This document shows, piece after piece, positions 9,939 through 20,239 of a DNA stretch of 64,000 nt. How positions within the stretch are numbered: the first letter of the stretch is position 1; every line of letters begins with the position of its first letter. Source of the stretch: Centrapalus pauciflorus (lineage: Eukaryota; Streptophyta; Magnoliopsida; Asterales; Asteraceae); assembly GCA_020465985.1 (NCBI GenBank), contig JAANYP010003739.1, positions 33,653 to 97,652 on the forward strand. The letters are read 5' to 3'. The notes beneath the pieces are model-generated. The model saw only the letters and a program-made list of their open reading frames with translations, searched no databases and was not told where the DNA came from. Both the position numbers and the translations under genes were made by a program.

Positions 9939-10871
9939 ATGGAGTTCGTAAAAGAACACAACTGCCTCCCATACACCCTAAAACATGCTGAACTTCAACC
10001 GTTTCATGCAATGATGGATTTCCTCAGGCACTCCCATATCCATTATGCCCTGTCCATTAACCCTACCATATACATCTCCCATATTGAACAGTTTTGGAAT
10101 CATGCAACTGTTCAAACCATCAATGGAGTACCTACCATAATATCAAAGATTGATGGCACTCCCATCACCATTACTGAGGAATCCATTCGACATCACTTGC
10201 ATCTTCAAGATGCCACAGGTATAACTGACCTAACTCTAGATGCTTTACATACAGGTCTTTTTAATATAGGTTATAGGGGTCCTGCTGATTCTTTTACTTT
10301 CTTAAAAGCCCATTTTTCTCCTAAATGGAAATTTCTTGTACATATTATTCAGCAGTGCATGAGCCCCAAAAGAACTGGTTGGTCTGAATTTTCATCTAAC
10401 ATTGCCACTGCCTTAGTGTGCTTTTCCACAGGCCAACGGTTCAATTTTTCTAATATGATTTTTCAGGGGATGTTAAGGCATCATTCCCTAAAGAGTGGGA
10501 AATTTTTGATGTATCCTAGATTTTTGGCAGAAATCATTGCACACACCTGCACAACTTCTCATACACATAAACGGATACATGTTTCCCACAGGCACTCACT
10601 ATCCTCTATAAAGAGACTTTTGAAACATAGTGCAAATTTCTTGAGTGTTGATGTTCCATTGCCCTCTGCAATGATGAACATCATTCCAGGAAACAGAGGA
10701 GAGGATCCTGAGCAGACACAGCCCAACATTCCTGCTTCACCCCCAGGACCCCAACCCACTCCTCATGATACAAATATTCCATCTTATCCTTTTGTACAGC
10801 CAAAACGCCCACTAAGATACTTATATAAAAGAAAAAGGGGACCAGGAGCTCCTTCCTCCTCCTCCCATTAA
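9939..10871 (+). CDS. post-pol ORF A of Copia element 2 (310 aa, function unknown)
   Basis: The start is the ATG at 9939 (MEFVKEHNCLPYTLK), which follows a pyrimidine-rich leader. Residues about 20-215 are homologous to the N-terminal module of the ORF at 3361: MDFLRHSHIHYALSINP, IYISHIEQFW, WKFLVHIIQQCMSPKRTGW, RFNFSNMIFQ and KFLMYPRF. A Pro-rich and basic tail ends in a Ser run before a TAA at 10869. The frame stays open immediately after this stop and continues as the ORF at 10890, so one substitution seems to have split a protein of about 930 residues. No membrane segment or catalytic motif is seen. I know the type from composite-plant retroelements but not its function. Confidence 0.7.
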   Translation: MEFVKEHNCLPYTLKHAELQPFHAMMDFLRHSHIHYALSINPTIYISHIEQFWNHATVQTINGVPTIISKIDGTPITITEESIRHHLHLQDATGITDLTLDALHTGLFNIGYRGPADSFTFLKAHFSPKWKFLVHIIQQCMSPKRTGWSEFSSNIATALVCFSTGQRFNFSNMIFQGMLRHHSLKSGKFLMYPRFLAEIIAHTCTTSHTHKRIHVSHRHSLSSIKRLLKHSANFLSVDVPLPSAMMNIIPGNRGEDPEQTQPNIPASPPGPQPTPHDTNIPSYPFVQPKRPLRYLYKRKRGPGAPSSSSH

Positions 10872-10889
10872 CAAGAGCCATATATCCCT

Positions 10890-12737
10890 GTGCAGAAGGA
10901 TACTTCTGCACAGAATATCCAAAGGGAACCAGTTGAGGAAACTCACATCCTCTCTCAGGAGGTGAACATCTCTTCAGAGATGGTTCATATGGGTTCTGTG
11001 GCTGGCACTACTGATATCTCTGCACAAGAGGCACAGGACAGAGCCAACATAGCTAAGACCACGCTCATGGCAACAGCAAGTGTGCAAACACAAGCTGGAA
11101 GTCCCCAGAACCAAGAAAAGAGGGGCCCAGAAGTTTCTACTTATGGTCTTAATGTCAGTGATAGATCACAAGCACCCCAGGTGTTTTCTGATCTTGAGAC
11201 AAGTCTGCAACACATGCTTTTGACGGATCCCAAGCTGAAACCTGTTGTAGCCATGTTGGAATATCAAATGTCCATCATTGCTGCACAGGGGGCTCAAATT
11301 TTTGAACTCAAACAGGCAGAGGCTGCTCAGAATAAGCGAATGGATTATCTTCACAAAGGGTTCACCCTCTGTGGAAATAAAATTATGAAATTAGAGCGGA
11401 TGATTCAAACCCAAGGGGCAAAGGTTCTAGGTCCTTCTGATCAAACCAATGCTTCCAAAAAGGGGGAGAATCAGGTTGTTCCCAAGTCAGTTCAAGCAGC
11501 TCCAACAACAACAGTCCAAGCAGCATCAACAGTTCCAGTTTCTAGGCTAGCAGTCCCAACAGCTTCTCAAGTTGTTAGCCTAGAAACTCAAGCTGCTCCT
11601 TCAAAAGCTACTGGAGTTGTGATCAGGGAAGGCATTCAAGCTCCATCAAGCACAGTCCAAGCTACAACATCTGCTGCAAAAGACAAGGGCAAGGGCATTC
11701 TCATTAAGTCTCCAAAGCATAAATTTTCTTCCAAAGAAGCCCAAATTGCCTTTGATGCTGAAATTGCCAAAAGAATAGCAGAAGAACAGGACAAGGAATT
11801 AGATCAGCAAGCCCAAACCCCAATGGATGATGATGAGACTTTAGGTGATTACTTAAAGGGGTTTGTGGTTAAGCAAGGAGCAAGGAAGAGAAAGATGCCA
11901 ACAGGGCAGTCCAAAGCTGAGCACAGAAGATTTTTGATAAATTTTGCATTTGCAGCAGGTATCCCAAAGAAAATGGCTCAGTCCATGCCAACTGAAAGGC
12001 TGCAAGAGATTCATGACAAGGAGATGGACAAAAGAAAGAGAACAAAAGTCTCTCCAGAAGCTCAACCATCCCAAGAAGTCCAACCATCAACTCAATCAGT
12101 TCAAACTGAAGCTGATGCCAGTGCACCTGCTCCCACTGATCAAGCAGTTATTTCTATTCCTTCATCTGTTAAGAGGGTGCTCTTTGAGCAACACTTGCAA
12201 AAGGCTATGGAGATAGAGAAGCTGGTTGATCAGCATGATTTCACAAAGCCTCAAATCAACTACTGGTTTGCTAAGTCACTGGATGACCGTGACTTGAGAA
12301 TCAAATTTGTAATCAGAAGAGAGTCTGGTCCTGAAGAAGAGTATGATACTTTTTGGCAAATAGTTCAGAAGCTGACCAGAGATGAACTGATAAAGATGTA
12401 CAACATAGGGTCTGTTACACAAGTGAGATCTGCTCTTCCACAAGTGAAGCAACTCATCAGAGATCTAAGTACAGTGGTTGACCCTGAATTTGCAAGACAA
12501 GAGATAGAAGATGCTGAGAAGAAAGGGAAAAAGATCAAGCAAATTGATCTGTTTGTCAAGTCAAAGACATACAGAATCAAATTCACAGATGGGTCTGGTA
12601 TCTTCTTCAATCTTGAGTTTTACAATTTTTCAAAAGATATGTTGCTGCAAATAAAATCAGCTAGAATATCTTGTGATAAAGAAGAGATGAAGAGAGAATT
12701 TTTGAAGGCTATAGATCATAAACTTGCACAGCTGTAA
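10890..12737 (+). CDS. post-pol ORF B of Copia element 2 (615 aa, function unknown)
   Basis: The frame is the same as the 9939 ORF; the ATG at 10890 is simply the first after the stop. Residues 1-100 are low complexity and rich in Q, S and E. Residues about 105-175 are a likely coiled coil. A stretch at about 185-260 repeats VQAA/TVQAxS. Residues about 280-400 are charged (KDKGKGILI, ARKRKMPTGQ). Residues about 430-615 form the C-terminal module, with NYWFAKSLDDRDLRIKFVIR and GSGIFFNLEFYNFSKDMLL. A decayed second copy of the C-terminal 150 codons lies at 56751-57190. The stop at 12735 is followed within 100 bases by the polypurine tract and 3' LTR. Function is unknown. Confidence 0.7.
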   Translation: MQKDTSAQNIQREPVEETHILSQEVNISSEMVHMGSVAGTTDISAQEAQDRANIAKTTLMATASVQTQAGSPQNQEKRGPEVSTYGLNVSDRSQAPQVFSDLETSLQHMLLTDPKLKPVVAMLEYQMSIIAAQGAQIFELKQAEAAQNKRMDYLHKGFTLCGNKIMKLERMIQTQGAKVLGPSDQTNASKKGENQVVPKSVQAAPTTTVQAASTVPVSRLAVPTASQVVSLETQAAPSKATGVVIREGIQAPSSTVQATTSAAKDKGKGILIKSPKHKFSSKEAQIAFDAEIAKRIAEEQDKELDQQAQTPMDDDETLGDYLKGFVVKQGARKRKMPTGQSKAEHRRFLINFAFAAGIPKKMAQSMPTERLQEIHDKEMDKRKRTKVSPEAQPSQEVQPSTQSVQTEADASAPAPTDQAVISIPSSVKRVLFEQHLQKAMEIEKLVDQHDFTKPQINYWFAKSLDDRDLRIKFVIRRESGPEEEYDTFWQIVQKLTRDELIKMYNIGSVTQVRSALPQVKQLIRDLSTVVDPEFARQEIEDAEKKGKKIKQIDLFVKSKTYRIKFTDGSGIFFNLEFYNFSKDMLLQIKSARISCDKEEMKREFLKAIDHKLAQL

Positions 12738-12838
12738 GTTTTGTAAGCCTTGGTTTGTAAATAACAGCTTACTCATTCATTTCCATTTTTTTTATAGAAC
12801 TTAAAGTCTTGTGTAAAGAATTTAAGTTAGGGGGAGAT

Positions 12839-13504
12839 TGTTGGGAAATAGTTTAAGTATATTCAAGCTGTTAGTTAGACTTCTCAGACTGTTAGTAGTT
12901 TTTAAATGTAATACAAAGTTCATGCTGCTAGTTGAAGAAACTCGAGCTGCTAGTGTAAAAGTTCAAGCTGCCAGAGCAAAACAACTCAAGCTCCTCTGCT
13001 CATGCTGTCAAAAGATTCAAGCTGCTCAACAGTTTCAGAAACAGAAAGTGCTGATTTTCAGGAAACGATATCTACGTGAAGATTCCAGCATATCTACTAT
13101 CAGAGAAGTCATTATTCGTCAAGGAAACATATCAAGAAGCAATATAAATACATAGAATAGGTATTTCTATCGTATAGGTTTTTCCTGCATATTTTGAGTC
13201 TGTAATTGCTTTGTTGGTTAAGTTTTCATAAGCCTCTAAGGTTGTAAAACCCTAAGAACAGTCTGTGTTCTTCGTCTAATCAAACAGATTAGAGGTGATT
13301 GTAATCGTTGAATTCAGCAATACAAACAGTCTTGATTAATTCTTGTGTGTTTATTCATTATTGATTCTGAAAGTTTTTGATAAAATAATTAAGTGTTATT
13401 CCGCAAACTTCTTGATTAAACTTTGATTCAAAGCAAGATTATTGATTTATACTCTGATAAATTCAAATCAGTTAGTCTTGGTAATTCATATTTAGATCCT
13501 GACA
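12839..13504 (+). repeat. 3' LTR of Copia element 2
   Basis: It begins TGTTGGGAAATAG directly after the polypurine tract and ends GATCCTGACA. A homologous LTR at 57289-57940 begins and ends at the same points, which fixes the limits. The first 200 bases are full of CAAGCTGCTAG/CATGCTGTCA motifs. The flank after 13504 (ATAAG) cannot be paired with a left target duplication because the 5' end is lost. Confidence 0.85.
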
Positions 13505-13787
13505 ATAAGTAAAGAATTGTATTTATCTTTCTAGGTGAAACATGGTGATGATTATATAATTTAATATTTTTTTAAGTTTAGATTTAGATTAGCTAATCGT
13601 TGTCGAAAAAGATAATGATAACAAATAATATTATTGGTTAATGTCAAATAATGGATAGAGTTATTAATTTATCAATATTTGTAGATATTAAAAATGAATT
13701 ATATTTATTTATTATTTTTTTATTTTAATAATAATAATTGTATATTTTTTATGTGAAACGTGATGATGTCATGTTTGTGGTTTTTTG

Positions 13788-13873
<86 letters not shown>

Positions 13874-13907
13874 GATTCCATACTTAAAGTAATTTGTTGT
13901 ACATTAT
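13505..13907. other. AT-rich spacer with a (TA)n microsatellite
   Basis: No gene is visible. A (TA)n tract of about 85 bases occupies 13789-13871, broken once by CATA. The open frames of alternating I and Y there are artefacts of the repeat. Confidence 0.75.
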
Positions 13908-14410
13908 GGCCTCGTTCGGTTTTCATTAAAAGCCTCTTAAAAACGTCTGAAGTCTAAAATTCAGATCTATAATAAATTAAGTTTGTTTGTTTGTTTAGGT
14001 TCAGACTTAAGAGGTTGAAACATCTGAATTTTCCTCTAAATTTTAAGAGGACTAGAGTTGTCTTAATAAAATTAATGTGTTGTTTGTTTTTTACGAGATT
14101 AAATGTCTAAAGTCTGAAAACCACGTCTGAAATTAAGAGGAGGCCTTAGGATCTGAAATTAAGATGCTCTTAATTTCAATTCAAACTACTATTTTCCTCT
14201 TTAAATTCAGAGGAAATTTCAGAGGATGAAACCTTTTAACTAAATTTAAACAAACAGTAAAAATTAAGTTAAGATCATAAATTCAGACCTCAGACCATTT
14301 TCAGACCCTCTTAATTGCAAACAAACACACCCTTAAAAGTCTCTTAATTTCAGATGTTAAGGCCTCCTCTTAATTTCAGACGTAGTTTTCAGACTTCAGG
14401 CATTTTACCT
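13908..14410. mobile_element. compound MITE-like inverted-repeat element
   Basis: The left end GGCCTCGTTCGGTTTTCA and the inverse of the right end at 14332, GGGTGTGTTTGTTTGCA, are related, and homology continues inwards (GTCTGAAGTCTAAAATTCAG against GTCTGAGGTCTGAATTTATG). In addition, 14098-14148 (AAAGTCTGAAAACCACGTCT and onward) is repeated inverted at about 14358-14409, so at least two inverted pairs are nested. There is no coding capacity. The ends resemble Tourist/PIF-Harbinger or hAT MITEs; I could not find a clean target duplication. Confidence 0.55.
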
Positions 14411-14440
14411 TTAAAAAAACAAATAAAACCTATGTGTTTA

Positions 14441-15447
14441 TGATAGGACTATAATTTTATATGTTTTTAGTATCATTTTTGGCTCATTTTAAGCACCGAT
14501 ACTTCGTAACTTCCATATTATTAATTTATATTTGTGTTTCAGGTCCGAAAGTCATTTCAAAGCACCACGAGAATATTCAGCGCAAACCGAGCAGGTCGGG
14601 GAGTAGGGCTACGCCCCAGGTCTACGCCCGCCCTACGCCCGAAAATAGTAAATTTCGAGTTCACGAGAAGTTCCAACGCACGCTGGCGTACCCCCGAGCG
14701 CAAGGGGGGTGCAGGGCTACGCCCCTGCGGCTTAAAAAACCTGCAGACGCGTTTTTGAGCCAGAAACCCTAATTTTCATCTCCTATATAAATAGAGGTCT
14801 TGCAATCGTTTTTAAAGAGCCCCGGAGTGTTGAAAAAAGCGGCGAAGCCCTGCCGGAGTTGATTCACGATCCAATTACAAAGATGGTGGAATGCACTCGT
14901 TCGAGCCTATGATGTATTTAGATATTTGAATATTATGTGTGATGCAAATGATATACATTTGGTTATTATTATGAGTAAATGATTTGATTGGTAAAAGCAA
15001 GATAGTTCACAGTGATATTATTATTTGTGCCGAGTCCATTAGTTTAGGGATTAAGACAAGTAATGAATGTTGCATGCGCTATGCCGAGATTTATTGGTTA
15101 AATTATTTACGAGTAATATGATTAAGTAATTGGTTATGTCTATGTGACCGTTACATGAGATTCAATTGGATGATAACTTATGTCATAGTGATTCAGCGAA
15201 TGGTTGTCTTTTAAATTGCTTGTTAATCAATTCGTTAGTTTCTTGTCGTTGTTTTAGTTATAATTTAGTCGTAATCATTATTTCAAACAAATCACGCAAT
15301 TCACAAATTAATCGCTCTTATAAACCTAAAGAAACTAGCTAATTAACCCTAATAAACCTACACGCTCCCTGCGGAATCGAACCTTACTTCCCTACGCTAA
15401 TAGTTAGATTTAAGGTTATTTATACGGGCCACAACGACGGCTCGTCA
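14441..15447 (+). repeat. 5' LTR of the gypsy element
   Basis: This 1007-bp copy matches 26143-27248 throughout but lacks about 110 bases present there (roughly 26603-26713). The missing block is bounded in the longer copy by direct GATGT repeats, as expected for a slippage deletion. The LTR contains a TATATAAATAG-like promoter box (near 14784) and a GC-rich stretch with repeated GCTACGCCC. Confidence 0.9.
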
Positions 15448-15452
15448 GATTT

Positions 15453-15470
15453 TGGCGTCGTTGCCGGGGA
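15453..15470 (+). other. primer binding site, tRNA-Asp type
   Basis: TGGCGTCGTTGCCGGGGA lies 5 bases inside the left LTR. It matches the usual Athila/Tat primer site TGGCGCCGTTGCCGGGGA except for one C-to-T change. The site would pair with the 3' end of tRNA-Asp to start minus-strand synthesis. Confidence 0.85.
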
Positions 15471-15541
15471 GTGGTAAGCGCTTTGTTAGGGCTAGTAAGT
15501 TAGTTTTGCCTTAGTTTAGGTTAGCTTAGGTTAGTGCTTTA

Positions 15542-15835
15542 TGTGAATAATAGTTTCTAACAATTCAATCAACAATATGAAATTAATAAGAACACAGAAT
15601 TTAATCAACACTAACCAAATGATTCGATTGATGATTTTGTTGATTACAAAAATGTATCTTGATATCTTCGTGTACAGTGCTTCTATTCTGATTACAATCT
15701 TTCCAAAAGAATATTCTGACAAGTCTATCTATTTGGTAAGTCAAAAAGGTTATTTATACATATTTACAAACTATTAGGAAAATACATAAACAGTCCCTAG
15801 ACTTTGATTTTCATCAATCAAAATATATTCTAACA
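15542..15835 (-). repeat. 3' LTR of Copia element 3
   Basis: On the minus strand it begins TGTTAGAATATATTTTGATT and ends ACTATTATTCACA. It is preceded by the polypurine tract at about 15838-15849. Confidence 0.93.
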
Positions 15836-15962
15836 TTCTCCCCCTTTGATGAAAATAGCAAAGTCTTCAAATCGACAAGCCCAGCTTCTATTCAAATCTT
15901 CTGATACTTTTCCGATCCGACAGCCTCCATTCAATTTTAGAAATAAACTCGACCATGAGTCT
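15836..15962 (-). other. 3' untranslated part and polypurine tract of Copia element 3
   Basis: On the minus strand, CATCAAAGGGGGAGAATG directly abuts the LTR start. The rest is a short non-coding spacer after the last ORF. Confidence 0.75.
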
Positions 15963-16769
15963 TCAATCGTTAACAGATAAAGCTCCTTTCTTTGTCTTCC
16001 TCTTTTGATCTGCAGCAAGCTTGCCTTTCAAACCATTCAAAACCTTAATCAACGTACCATCAGAAAACTTGTTCAGCTCCACACTCCTCATTGCTCTCAA
16101 CCTTTTATTCCTATCTTTATACATGACTGCTGGATGCTTCACCATTATTACTTGAAACGCTTTCAGCTCACCAGCAAATTTAATATATCTGTGCGGTGCA
16201 GTCATATTTATCTTCCTCATGCCTCTTTCAACTCCAATCTGTAGATCTTGCACTGACATTAATACCAGTTTGGTATGCATAAAGTGAAACAATGTCTTCA
16301 GCGCAAATCTACAATGTTCATTCCTTTTATTTCTGCACAGTTCGTCAAAAAGATCTTCAATATCGACCAAGTGCATGTTGAACATGTCAGCTTCCGTGAA
16401 TACATACGTATTTCCATCAGACCTAGTTACAGTAAACTTCGGATAGAAAATCTTGACAAATCTTTCTTTATCAATCTTCACCAGATCCACTATCCTGAAT
16501 TCGCTCTTAACCTTCTCAACATCTTGTGTCTTATTTCTCAGGAAACTGGCATAGTTGACCAGATTGGGCATATTAGGCTCTAGAACTCGGAATAACTTGT
16601 GAAATGAGCATGGAGCTTGCTTTTTGCAAAAGATCCGTTTCTCCAAAATGTCTTCAATGTACGGCATCTTGTTTCTTTTCCTTATAAACTCAGCAGACCT
16701 GTTCTCTGGCAGTTCAAGCTTTTTCACCTTCTTTTTGCTTATTTCATCCTTATTCAACAGAGTTAACAT
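15963..16769 (-). CDS. post-pol ORF, C-terminal part, of Copia element 3 (268 aa)
   Basis: This ORF of unknown function occupies the last coding position before the polypurine tract, the same place as ORF B of the two other Copia elements. Notable strings are VKIDKERFVKIFYPKF, TVTRSDGNTYVFTEADMF and, near the end, a basic KRKTKKG tail. The pattern of a G-containing turn followed by an aromatic strand and a short acidic D/E-L helix is weakly like the ends of the ORFs at 5311 and 10890. I regard the homology as possible, not shown. No membrane segment or catalytic motif is recognised. The frame ends in a stop near 15963; upstream it is separated from the next ORF by a short gap with a stop. Confidence 0.6.
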   Translation of the reverse strand: MLTLLNKDEISKKKVKKLELPENRSAEFIRKRNKMPYIEDILEKRIFCKKQAPCSFHKLFRVLEPNMPNLVNYASFLRNKTQDVEKVKSEFRIVDLVKIDKERFVKIFYPKFTVTRSDGNTYVFTEADMFNMHLVDIEDLFDELCRNKRNEHCRFALKTLFHFMHTKLVLMSVQDLQIGVERGMRKINMTAPHRYIKFAGELKAFQVIMVKHPAVMYKDRNKRLRAMRSVELNKFSDGTLIKVLNGLKGKLAADQKRKTKKGALSVND

Positions 16770-16784
16770 ATCTTGAATCTCCCT

Positions 16785-17789
16785 CTACACCACTTGTTGT
16801 GCTTGAAATCTTAGTCTGTGTTGCTTCTTTGATTCATCAGCCAGAACAAATTCATTAAAAAATCTATCCATCACCTCCACTTCATTCAAAACAACTGTTT
16901 CTTGAGCCATACTGCTCTCAACAGGAAACTCCTCAAATTCTTCTTTAACCTGTACAACCACCTCAGGCTTTTCAACCGTTGGTGTTGATTCAACATCTTT
17001 CATTATTTCTTCAACTAACACCTCCTCCTCTTCTATCCTTTCAGCTCTAAAGTCTACATCTGTCAACGCAATTATGTCATCATCTTCAGACACTTCAATG
17101 TACTCCTCTCTTTCTTCTCCTATCTCTTGAATACTCTGCTCTTTATCTTTCTCTTGTACATCTTCCTCTGAATCAATATATTCAATAAACTGATAAATAT
17201 CGGGCTGAGTGTTCAAAGGAACTGGAACATCTTCATAAAGAATCAATCCCAGTTCTCTATGTTCACCAGCTGATTGTTTAGAACCCTCGGCTTCTTTCTC
17301 CTGAGCTTCAGGCTCCTTCTCTGGATATGTTAGCATTAAAATCCCTGGCGTTGATTGATCAAGCTTTCTCCTCTTCTCCCCCTCATGAGGAGCATCATCG
17401 GAGTCTTCGTCATGCTCATCATGTTTCCTCTTTGATGAGGAAACTTGAGCCTTGCAGGTATCTTCCACTGCAACCACTCGTTCTGAAAGATTTCCTAACG
17501 CCGTTACTACTGTATTTTCCAGACTGATCATACGTTCCCGCATTTCGTCAAACTGCTCAAACACAAAATCTTTCAATTCTTCCTTCAACTCTTCAATTGC
17601 TTGTTTTGACTCATTTTTCTTAACTGACTCCTCCGCAACATCCTTTCCCTTCAAGAACTTCTGAATGTTGGTCATTTGAGCCATTACCTCAGCCAGTTGA
17701 TTAGAAACATGCTTGTTTACTCCAGAAACAACTTCATTCAATGCTGTTGTCAAGGTTAACTCAGTTACAAATGGGGATAAACTCACCAC
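16785..17789 (-). CDS. acidic coiled-coil ORF of Copia element 3 (334 aa)
   Basis: The first 120 residues are predicted amphipathic and coiled-coil-like (NKHVSNQLAEVMAQMTNIQK, then QAIEELKEELKDFVFEQFDE). The rest is very acidic (DDDIIALTDVDF, IEEEEVLVEEIMKD) with a basic SKRKHDEHDEDSDD island. It occupies the place of the coiled-coil and linker part of the post-pol ORFs of elements 1 and 2. The stop after HRLRFQAQQVV is only 15 bases before the following ORF, and a single frame change would join them. Its N-terminal part overlaps the gag remnant, close to the site where pol was lost. No function can be assigned. Confidence 0.55.
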   Translation of the reverse strand: MVSLSPFVTELTLTTALNEVVSGVNKHVSNQLAEVMAQMTNIQKFLKGKDVAEESVKKNESKQAIEELKEELKDFVFEQFDEMRERMISLENTVVTALGNLSERVVAVEDTCKAQVSSSKRKHDEHDEDSDDAPHEGEKRRKLDQSTPGILMLTYPEKEPEAQEKEAEGSKQSAGEHRELGLILYEDVPVPLNTQPDIYQFIEYIDSEEDVQEKDKEQSIQEIGEEREEYIEVSEDDDIIALTDVDFRAERIEEEEVLVEEIMKDVESTPTVEKPEVVVQVKEEFEEFPVESSMAQETVVLNEVEVMDRFFNEFVLADESKKQHRLRFQAQQVV

Positions 17790-18061
17790 TGGGTCACGAA
17801 GACTTCCAGTTTAAATTTTATATGTTTTAAAATTGAATTTGGTAAATATAATTTTTGAGACTGAGTTGATAATTCAGACAAATTCTTTTCAGAATAAGTT
17901 TGAATTAATTCTTCTTTAGTATCAATAATGTTGCTTGTTTCATTTATCTTTGTATAATCAACATAATTTTGCATTTTGTCTGATCTTAATCTTTTTATTT
18001 CTTCGCTAGATTCTACTTCTTCAGATGCTTTCATGAATGTCATTTTTAATCCTAAATTCAT
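17783..18061 (-). pseudogene. gag-pol junction remnant of Copia element 3
   Basis: It reads MNLGLKMTFMKASEEVESSE and onward, continuing the gag frame after a stop near 18058. It ends just where the post-pol ORF begins in another frame. In complete Copia elements protease, integrase, RT and RNase H would follow here; none is present, so the pol deletion breakpoint lies at about 17780-17830. Confidence 0.55.
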
Positions 18062-20062
18062 GTATCTGACATCGTATAGTGTTGGTGAATTTGATATAGC
18101 TTTTTCAGATACTTAGAATTTTCCCAACCAATACCAGATTTAGAGTTATAAAACTCTGTATCTTTTGGTTGATTTAAATATATTGTTTGATCTGTTTGCC
18201 CTCTTTTAATAAATTCATCCTCCATCTTTTTTATTTTCTCATAAAGTTTAGTTCTCTCTTCAAATATGGCATGATATTTTACAGAAAAGTTTGAGGCTTC
18301 TAACTCAGCTATTCGCAGACTTTCTTGTAAATCAGATATTTTGTGATTCAGATTAAGTATATTACTTTGAAGTTCTTTTTCCTTATCTTGTAAGTCTGAG
18401 ACAGCTCGTAAAGCTAAGGCTTTATCTTTGGAAAAATCTAGAACTAAATTGTGTTCATTTCGAAGTTTGTTTTCCAAACAATGAACCTTTTTCTTTTCTG
18501 CCTTTAAGGATTTTTCAAACTTTTTAAGCATGAAAGCCATATTAGTTAGTTTTTCTTCTAAGATGCATGAGTCATCAATATCAGAGTCTGAATTAGAATT
18601 TACCTCCGGTCCTTCTGAGTTTTCAGACTCTGAATCTTCCTCATTTTCAGCTTCAGTTTGGCCAGATGCCATTAATGCAACTTCTTCTGTTGCTTCTTCT
18701 TCATCAGAGTCAGATTCTCTCCTCTCTGCATCCTCTTCATCTGTCAATCCAACCCAAACCTCATCTTCAGCTATCATAGCTGATTCACTTAGTTCAGATT
18801 CATTGAAAATTTCTGACTTTAGACAAATATGGGCATCTTCATCCAAGATATCATCGTCTTCTGATAACTGTAACCAATGATCGGCATCTGCCATAAGAGC
18901 TTTGCCTGACTCTTTCTCTTTGGCCAAGAGTGCCTTTCTTGTATAGTAGTCTGAATTTTTGACTACTGGAGATCTGCATTCCCGGGCATAGTGACCTGGT
19001 TTTCCACAGTTATAGCATTTCTGCTCCGACTCCTTCTTGGCTGATTTATCTGACTTCTCATATTTGTCAGACTTTCGTGTACTACTTTCTCCAGCTTTCT
19101 CATATTTATCCTTTTTCTCAACTTTTCTTGAACCTGTTTTGTAGCGCATTTTGTTGTTGGTTGGCTTCCTGTAAAATTTCTTCTGAAATGCCTTCGTAAG
19201 CAGTGTCATCTGCTTTTTCATCTCTTCTATCTCTGGATCTGCAGATGAATCTGATGATTCTGATTCAGAAGATGTGCTGCTGATTACTGCTCTCTTTTCC
19301 TTTTTCAGCTTGTATTTATACTTTTTCTCCGCCAGTAGAGCTAGTGGATCAGCAGTTTCTTTTTCCGCTTTCTTCTTTCCAGATATTTTCCTCAATACAA
19401 CTTCTTGGTAGTTGTTGAGGTTTTCAAATAGCATATGAAAATCCATCTCCTCAATATCTTTCGTTTGTTGGATGATCATAGCATATTTTTCCCATTCTGG
19501 ATTTAGCACATTTAAAAATTTGACATTGATGTCCAAGTTGGACTTTGTCACTCCGTTTCTTTTTACTTCACTTACCAGATTCACAAATCAGAGGTAAGTG
19601 TTTTCCAAACGCTCACCTTCACGAGCTCTGAAGTTCTCAAACGTCATTAGGCTATTCCTAGCCCTATTAGTAGCAGCTCTGTCTGATCCCCTCATGATTT
19701 TGCATACTTCATCCCAAATGGACTTAGCAGTCTTTGTATTTGTCAGACAAGTGTATATATCATTGGGGATTGAAATAAACAATAGTTTTCTGGCAGTCTT
19801 GTCCCCTAACTTTCTCTTTTTCTGGGCCTCTGTTAGGTTTGTGACCTCAACAGTTCTCGGTGGTATTGGGGGATTGCCAGTTGGTACTCCTGGGATCGTT
19901 TTCCATAAAAATTGCTGGTCCATTTAATGATTTCAACATTTCTTCAGACAAATCATGGAAACTGATAAATTCAAGACACCGCTCCCGCCATTGGACATAT
20001 TCTCCCCTGTATAAGATTGGGGGTTTGGTTTCTGATCCCATAGCAAGTGCATCTTTAGACAT
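18058..20062 (-). pseudogene. Copia gag of element 3 (one frameshift, one stop)
   Basis: Gag coats the retroelement RNA. The likely start is the Met at 20062 (MSKDALAMGSETKPPILYRG). The N-terminal part YVQWRERCLEFI and the block WDEVCKIMRGSDRAATNR...NSLMTFENFRAREGE are the usual Copia gag (UBN2-like) pattern. A frame change lies between about 19850 and 19920 and a stop near 19588. The last 508 codons (18058-19584) are open. They include the zinc knuckle CYNCGKPGHYAREC (CX2CX4HX4C, about 18975-19016 on +), a Ser/Glu-rich linker and a long coiled coil near the end. The two breaks are the only obvious damage, which is compatible with the young age of the element. Confidence 0.85.
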
Positions 20063-20239
20063 GTTGATTGATCGTTGGGAAACTTGACCAAGATCAAATG
20101 AACTCCGAATGAGATTGAAAAGTTTGATCACACCTTGAAACACAGATTAGTACTGAAATCTACAACACAATGACTTGTTAGTAGCAATAAGCAGCTTAAC
20201 TCAGACAGTGAATTGTGTTTGGATTTATGTGTGTGTCAA

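Larger units (their letters stand above)
7051..13504 (+). mobile_element. 5'-truncated Copia element with post-pol ORFs (element 2)
   Basis: The order is integrase C-half, RT and RNase H (7051-9599), an internal polypurine tract (9635), two post-pol ORFs (9939-12737), a second polypurine tract (TTAGGGGGAG, 12827-12836) and a 3' LTR (12839-13504). The 5' LTR, gag, protease and the N-terminal half of integrase are missing; element 1 ends exactly at the break. A second, decayed copy of its 3' end lies at 56751-57940, which confirms the LTR limits. The layout fits the SIRE/Maximus lineage of Copia. Confidence 0.8.

Noticed and set aside
14461..14772. Short ORF repeated at 26235-26459
   Set aside because: Both lie at equivalent places in the two LTRs of the gypsy element and differ in length and frame; no sign of coding selection.
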